Shown: positions 7,968 through 10,912 of the stretch, piece after piece
How the letters are laid out: each line of letters begins with the position of its first letter
How positions within the stretch are numbered: position 1 is the first letter of the stretch
DNA from: Bacteroidota bacterium
Lineage (GTDB): Bacteria > Bacteroidota > Bacteroidia > Bacteroidales > UBA12481
Length of the DNA stretch: 10,912 bases
Direction of reading: 5' to 3'
Assembly (NCBI GenBank): GCA_030592205.1
Contig: JAUVKA010000086.1
Span: 1-10,912 of the forward strand
Translations under genes and position numbers: made by a program
Notes under the pieces: generated by a model
The model's input: only the letters and a program-made list of their open reading frames with translations
The model's database searches: none
What the model was told of the DNA's origin: nothing

Positions 7968-8837
7968 ATGCTCAAACCAAAAATCATAGTATTCCTGACC
8001 TTTCTGATAATTTTAAATTTAAGTCCTGCTATAGGTCAGGGAATAATTGATCTGGATAATTTCGAGCTAAGATCTCTTAGAGAAGATATAAGTCATTATC
8101 ATTTTTCAGGTTCAAAACCGTTTTCTGATCCGCAAAACATCCATATCATATCCATCACTCTTGAATCTCTCAAATCAAAATATCATCTGAAACTAGCCTG
8201 GTCAGATTCACTTAAGCACCAAACTAGTTTTTTTGCTGAAAATTCCGGAGCTATTGCCGCTATTAATGCAGGTTTCTTTAATGTTAAAGAGGGTGGCTCG
8301 GTGACCTATTTAGAATATGAGAATGAGCGGGTTGCCCGGAGAAGCTGGAGAGGAGATACCCCTTCCAGTGAAAAAACCAACCTGAATGGGGCCTTGATAT
8401 TGCTCAATTCGGGAGAAATAGTTATTGAAAAAGCCCGTACCAGCTATGAGTATATAAATTCTCATCTCGAGGAATGGGTTCTGGTAACCGGCCCACTGTT
8501 GATTCAAGATGGGACAAAAAATCAGTTATTGGCCGGCAGTTTTGTTGATAATTGTCATCCCCGAACAGCAGTTGGTATAACAAACAAGAAACTTCTTCTA
8601 ATTACAATTGATGGTCGGCATTCTCAGGCCAAAGGGATGACACTACCGGAGCTACAGGATTTTTTAATCGATTTGGGCTGTATACAAGCCATCAACCTGG
8701 ATGGTGGTGGTTCAACAACTATGTGGCTCAAAACTGGTAATATACTGGGCGTTATAAATTGCCCCTCCGACAATGGAAAATTTGATCATGAGGGAGAGCG
8801 GAAAGTTGCGAATGCTCTTGTCCTGCTTTCGAATTGA
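7968..8837 (+). CDS. Secreted phosphodiester glycosidase family protein (NAGPA domain)
   Basis: A 289-residue exported protein. The first 25 or so residues form a signal peptide: Lys3 and Lys5, a hydrophobic core IIVFLTFLIILNL, then a likely cleavage near AIG-Q at residues 21-24. The rest matches the NAGPA/DUF2233 fold, named after the mammalian enzyme that removes GlcNAc from phosphodiester-linked mannose. Motifs are AAINAGFF (97-104), a GALILLNSGE strand, TGPLLIQDG (174-182), HPRTAVGI (197-204), TIDGRHSQ (213-220), the signature NLDGGGSTTMW (243-253) and the closing ERKVANALVL. All conserved positions I expect are present, so the enzyme is likely active in the periplasm or outside the cell. 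Its bacterial substrate is not known; sugar-phosphodiester linkages in surface polymers are plausible. ATG at 7968 is chosen because it gives the complete signal peptide. It ends a close-packed run with the MDR and small-protein genes. Confidence 0.9.
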   Translation: MLKPKIIVFLTFLIILNLSPAIGQGIIDLDNFELRSLREDISHYHFSGSKPFSDPQNIHIISITLESLKSKYHLKLAWSDSLKHQTSFFAENSGAIAAINAGFFNVKEGGSVTYLEYENERVARRSWRGDTPSSEKTNLNGALILLNSGEIVIEKARTSYEYINSHLEEWVLVTGPLLIQDGTKNQLLAGSFVDNCHPRTAVGITNKKLLLITIDGRHSQAKGMTLPELQDFLIDLGCIQAINLDGGGSTTMWLKTGNILGVINCPSDNGKFDHEGERKVANALVLLSN

Positions 8838-8980
8838 AGTTCCTATACAGCAATACAAAGCTCAAACCTTTATTCATTAACCATAATTATAATTTTAATT
8901 ACTAATTGTAAGCTATTTTATCTATTCTATTGATATTAGTAACTTATAATCTACTTTTACCCGCTAAATTAAAACAATTA
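8838..8980. other. AT-rich intergenic stretch with no gene
   Basis: About 140 bases of AT-rich DNA after the glycosidase stop. No coding frame with a plausible start was seen. No GC-rich terminator hairpin with a T-run was seen after the glycosidase gene. The only candidate signal is the promoter-like element near 8930-8959. Confidence 0.6.
8930..8959 (+). promoter_or_regulatory. Candidate Bacteroidota promoter for asnB
   Basis: TTG at 8930-8932, a 19-base spacer, then TACTTTTA at 8952-8959, which differs from the -7 consensus TAnnTTTG only in its last base. The spacing equals the phylum's preferred value. It is the best candidate in the gap. If used, transcription would begin around 8966 and give a leader of about 130 bases holding the 7-base array and the hairpin. 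Pattern match only. Confidence 0.35.
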
Positions 8981-9043
8981 TGAATTGTGAATTATGAATT
9001 ATTAATGATAAGTAAGAAGTAACGAATAACGAATAACGAGTAA
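8981..9043 (+). repeat. Degenerate 7-base tandem array, nine units
   Basis: Sixty-three bases divide into nine consecutive 7-mers with no phase slip. The first three are TGAATTG, TGAATTA and TGAATTA; the middle three are more degenerate; the last three are CGAATAA, CGAATAA and CGAGTAA. The last three fit CGRRTRA. The array ends exactly where the GC-rich hairpin begins. Confidence 0.75.
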
Positions 9044-9065
9044 CCCCTGCCTTCGCAGGGGCAGG
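9044..9065 (+). other. GC-rich stem-loop in the asnB leader, with an alternative fold
   Basis: CCCCTGC (9044-9050) pairs with GCAGGGG (9055-9061) around loop CTTC: seven perfect pairs with a four-base loop. An exclusive second pairing is possible, CCTGCC (9046-9051) with GGCAGG (9060-9065). The element lies 30 bases before the asnB start. It has no T-run after it, so it is not a classical terminator. It could be a leader structure or the GC-rich half of a dispersed repeat. Confidence 0.7.
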
Positions 9066-9075
9066 CTCAATTGGC

Positions 9076-9091
9076 TAATTGAATAATTGAA
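9076..9091 (+). repeat. Tandem 8-base duplication just before asnB
   Basis: TAATTGAA occurs twice in direct succession, ending four bases before the asnB ATG. This A-rich stretch is the probable translation initiation region, because no Shine-Dalgarno sequence is present. Confidence 0.6.
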
Positions 9092-9095
9092 AACT

Positions 9096-10775
9096 ATGTG
9101 CGGAATTGTAGGAGTATTTGAACTTAAACAGGAAGCCCTGACCTTAAGAAACCAGGTGCTGGAGATGTCGAAGAAGCTAAGGCATCGCGGACCGGATTGG
9201 TCGGGAATTTACTGTGGAGAAAAGGCCATTTTAGCTCACGAGAGACTATCTATTGTTGACCCGGAATCAGGAGGACAACCATTGTATACTACTGACCGCA
9301 AGGTTATACTGGCAGTAAATGGAGAGATCTTCAATCATCAGGATATCAGAAAGAACATTAATGGATCCTATCAATTTCAAACACAATCGGATTGTGAAGT
9401 AATACTTGCACTTTATCGCAAGCATGGTAAGGATTTTATCGAGGAATTGAATGGGCAATTTGCTTTTGCCTTATTTGATGAAGAAAAGGATTGTTACCTG
9501 ATTGCACGGGATCATATTGGAATAAACCCTCTTTACATGGGCTGGGATATTCATGGACAATTTTATGTTGCTTCGGAGCTCAAGGCTCTGGAGGGAGTTT
9601 GCAGTAAAATTGAGGAGTTTTTACCCGGTCACTATTATTACAGTCCGGAGGGAGAATTCAAAAAGTGGTACAAACGAGACTGGTCTGATTACGATTCCGT
9701 TTCTGAAAATCAAACTGATATTGACAAGCTGAGAGATGCTTTAGAGGATGCTGTCCACAAGCAGTTGATGTCGGATGTACCTTATGGTGTTTTGTTATCG
9801 GGAGGCTTGGACTCCTCAGTGATATCTGCTATTGCGGCCCGCTATGCCAGGAAACGTGTAGAATCAGGAGATACTAAGGAGGCCTGGTATCCACGATTAC
9901 ACTCCTTCGCTGTAGGTTTGGAGGGATCTCCGGATCTTGTAGCTGCCAGAAAGGTTGCTGATTATTTAGATACAGTTCATCACGAGATTCTTTTTACTAT
10001 TGAGGAAGGTCTTGATGCAATCAGGGATGTGGTTTATTATCTTGAAACTTATGATGTTACTACCATCAGAGCCAGTACCCCAATGTATCTTATGGCCCGT
10101 GTGATAAAATCCATGGGGATAAAGATGGTGTTATCCGGTGAAGGGGCTGATGAGGTTTTCGGAGGGTACTTATATTTCCACAAAGCTCCTAATCCGGAAG
10201 CTTTTCATATTGAAACAAATCGAAAATTATCACGACTGCATCTCTTCGATTGCTTAAGGGCCAATAAATCTCTCTCAGCCTGGGGCGTTGAGGGAAGAGT
10301 TCCCTTTCTCGATAAAGAATTCCTGGATATTGCTATGCGGATCAACCCGACCGACAAGATGGCCGGCAATGGTAGAATGGAAAAATGGCTTATTAGAAAA
10401 GCTTTCGAAAATTATCTTCCTGATAGTGTTGTATGGCGACAAAAGGAACAATTCTCTGATGGTGTAGGTTATAGTTGGATTGACACATTAAAAGAAGTCA
10501 CTGATGAGAGCATTAGTGAAGAGCAAATGAAAAATGCCAAATTCAGATTTCCCATTAACACTCCAAGATCTAAGGAAGAGTATTATTACAGGAGTATTTA
10601 CCAGGAACATTTCCCTTCGGATTCAGCTGCAACTTGCGTACCATCCGCTCCTTCCATTGCCTGCAGCACACCTGAGGCCCTTGAGTGGGACAGGCAGCTA
10701 AAGGAAAATGCGGATCCTTCGGGGAGGGCAGTAATTGGTGTTCATGAAAAGGGACTGGTGACGGGTGACGGGTGA
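9096..10775 (+). CDS. asnB: Asparagine synthetase B, glutamine-hydrolysing
   Basis: Cytoplasmic ATP-dependent enzyme making asparagine from aspartate and glutamine; 559 residues against 554 in E. coli AsnB. The start is fixed by chemistry: the mature class II glutaminase needs Cys at position 2, which ATG 9096 provides (MCGIVGVF). An in-frame TTG at 9087 would bury it behind MKT. The glutaminase domain (about 2-200) shows RHRGPDWSG, HERLSIVDPESGGQPL, NGEIFNH and the SDCEVIL segment. The synthetase domain has the pyrophosphate loop SGGLDSS at 235-241, then LSGEGADEVFGGY, VEGRVPFLDK and WRQKEQFSDGVGYSW. The C-terminus keeps DPSGRAVIGVHEKG and then ends LVTGDG, a tail encoded by a 7-base tandem repeat that also supplies the stop. 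All catalytic motifs are intact. It is separated from the preceding gene by a 258-base gap, so it is probably transcribed on its own. Confidence 0.97.
   Translation: MCGIVGVFELKQEALTLRNQVLEMSKKLRHRGPDWSGIYCGEKAILAHERLSIVDPESGGQPLYTTDRKVILAVNGEIFNHQDIRKNINGSYQFQTQSDCEVILALYRKHGKDFIEELNGQFAFALFDEEKDCYLIARDHIGINPLYMGWDIHGQFYVASELKALEGVCSKIEEFLPGHYYYSPEGEFKKWYKRDWSDYDSVSENQTDIDKLRDALEDAVHKQLMSDVPYGVLLSGGLDSSVISAIAARYARKRVESGDTKEAWYPRLHSFAVGLEGSPDLVAARKVADYLDTVHHEILFTIEEGLDAIRDVVYYLETYDVTTIRASTPMYLMARVIKSMGIKMVLSGEGADEVFGGYLYFHKAPNPEAFHIETNRKLSRLHLFDCLRANKSLSAWGVEGRVPFLDKEFLDIAMRINPTDKMAGNGRMEKWLIRKAFENYLPDSVVWRQKEQFSDGVGYSWIDTLKEVTDESISEEQMKNAKFRFPINTPRSKEEYYYRSIYQEHFPSDSAATCVPSAPSIACSTPEALEWDRQLKENADPSGRAVIGVHEKGLVTGDG
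10755..10775 (+). repeat. Three-unit 7-base tandem array overlapping the asnB 3' end
   Basis: CTGGTGA, then CGGGTGA twice, in perfect 7-base phase. The final TGA of the third unit is the asnB stop codon. The units fit CGRRTRA, with one deviation in the first unit. Confidence 0.75.
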
Positions 10776-10803
10776 CAAAAAAGGTTACGTAAGAGGGATG
10801 TAG

Positions 10804-10824
10804 GGATGGGGCTTGTCCCCATCC
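10804..10824 (+). other. Strong stem-loop downstream of asnB
   Basis: GGATGGGG (10804-10811) pairs perfectly with CCCCATCC (10817-10824) around loop CTTGT. It starts 28 bases after the asnB stop. No T-run follows, so it could protect the mRNA 3' end or be a repeat element; intrinsic termination is less likely. Confidence 0.7.
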
Positions 10825-10835
10825 TGGATGATGGC

Positions 10836-10859
10836 GGCCCTTCGACAAGCTCAGGGACC
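10836..10859. repeat. Dispersed-repeat-like element containing CCCTTCGACAAGCTCAGGG
   Basis: The core CCCTTCGACAAGCTCAGGG (10838-10856) is bounded by CCCT and AGGG inverted ends. From memory, this core and its complement recur in intergenic DNA of many unrelated bacteria. Nothing here shows coding capacity. Its copy number in this genome cannot be judged from one window. Confidence 0.5.
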
Positions 10860-10892
10860 TAAGACGGAAGACGAATGACGAATGACAGAAGA
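10858..10892 (+). repeat. Five-unit 7-base tandem array near the window end
   Basis: Five units in perfect 7-base phase: CCTAAGA, CGGAAGA, CGAATGA twice, and CAGAAGA. The central CGAATGA units fit CGRRTRA. It overlaps the end of the preceding repeat-like element by two bases. From 10893 to 10912 nothing recognisable is seen. Confidence 0.7.
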
Positions 10893-10912
10893 AAAAGACC
10901 GTAACCCAGGGC

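Noticed and set aside
7823..8050. 75-codon + strand open frame spanning two genes
   Set aside because: It overlaps the small protein and the signal peptide of the glycosidase in another frame; both of those are better supported.
5549..8837. PPK2, MDR, small protein and glycosidase as a new functional system
   Set aside because: Close spacing suggests co-transcription of the last three, but no shared pathway, effector-sensor pairing or mobile context is visible.
8945..8950. TATAAT as a sigma-70 type -10 box
   Set aside because: No TTGACA-like hexamer lies 16-18 bases upstream, and the Bacteroidota-type element nearby has better spacing.
9087..9095. asnB start three codons upstream at TTG
   Set aside because: It would place residues before the Cys that must become N-terminal for glutaminase activity.
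10570..10848. Open frame on the - strand over the asnB end and repeat block
   Set aside because: It runs antisense through conserved asnB coding sequence and low-complexity repeats, with no recognisable protein features.

Overview
The window reads as a chromosomal segment of a Bacteroidota bacterium. Codon use is AT-leaning, Shine-Dalgarno sites are weak or absent, and several upstream regions look like the Bacteroidota promoter (TTG, about 19 bases, TAnnTTTG). The lineage within the phylum is inference. All seven supported genes lie on the + strand. No tRNA, rRNA, transposase, cas gene or phage gene was seen.

Layout: (1) bases 1-5483 hold the 3' part of a bacterial alpha-2-macroglobulin (YfhM type, thioester CIEQ intact) whose stop codon overlaps by one base the start of pbpC, a bifunctional peptidoglycan synthase. 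This is the conserved A2M-PBP1C pair, thought to combine protease trapping with wall repair in the periplasm. (2) Bases 5549-6400 encode a class III-like PPK2 polyphosphate kinase. (3) Two copies of a 22-base palindrome sit directly after the PPK2 stop and before a zinc-free MDR oxidoreductase (6488-7513). (4) The MDR gene is followed at short spacing by a small protein with PD-(D/E)XK-like features (7522-7956) and by a secreted phosphodiester glycosidase (NAGPA domain, 7968-8837). (5) A 258-base AT-rich intergenic region carries a degenerate 7-base tandem array that abuts a GC-rich hairpin. It leads into asnB, glutamine-hydrolysing asparagine synthetase (9096-10775). (6) The 3' end of asnB runs into a second 7-base array that supplies its stop codon, followed by a strong stem-loop, a dispersed-repeat-like element and a third 7-base array.

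The genes are mostly housekeeping or envelope functions and do not form an evident new multi-gene system. The least ordinary content is the repeat architecture: 7-base arrays fitting a loose consensus CGRRTRA on the same strand at three places around asnB, two of them next to GC-rich hairpins, and the separate palindrome pair between PPK2 and MDR. The small PD-(D/E)XK-like protein is the only gene whose function is really unknown.
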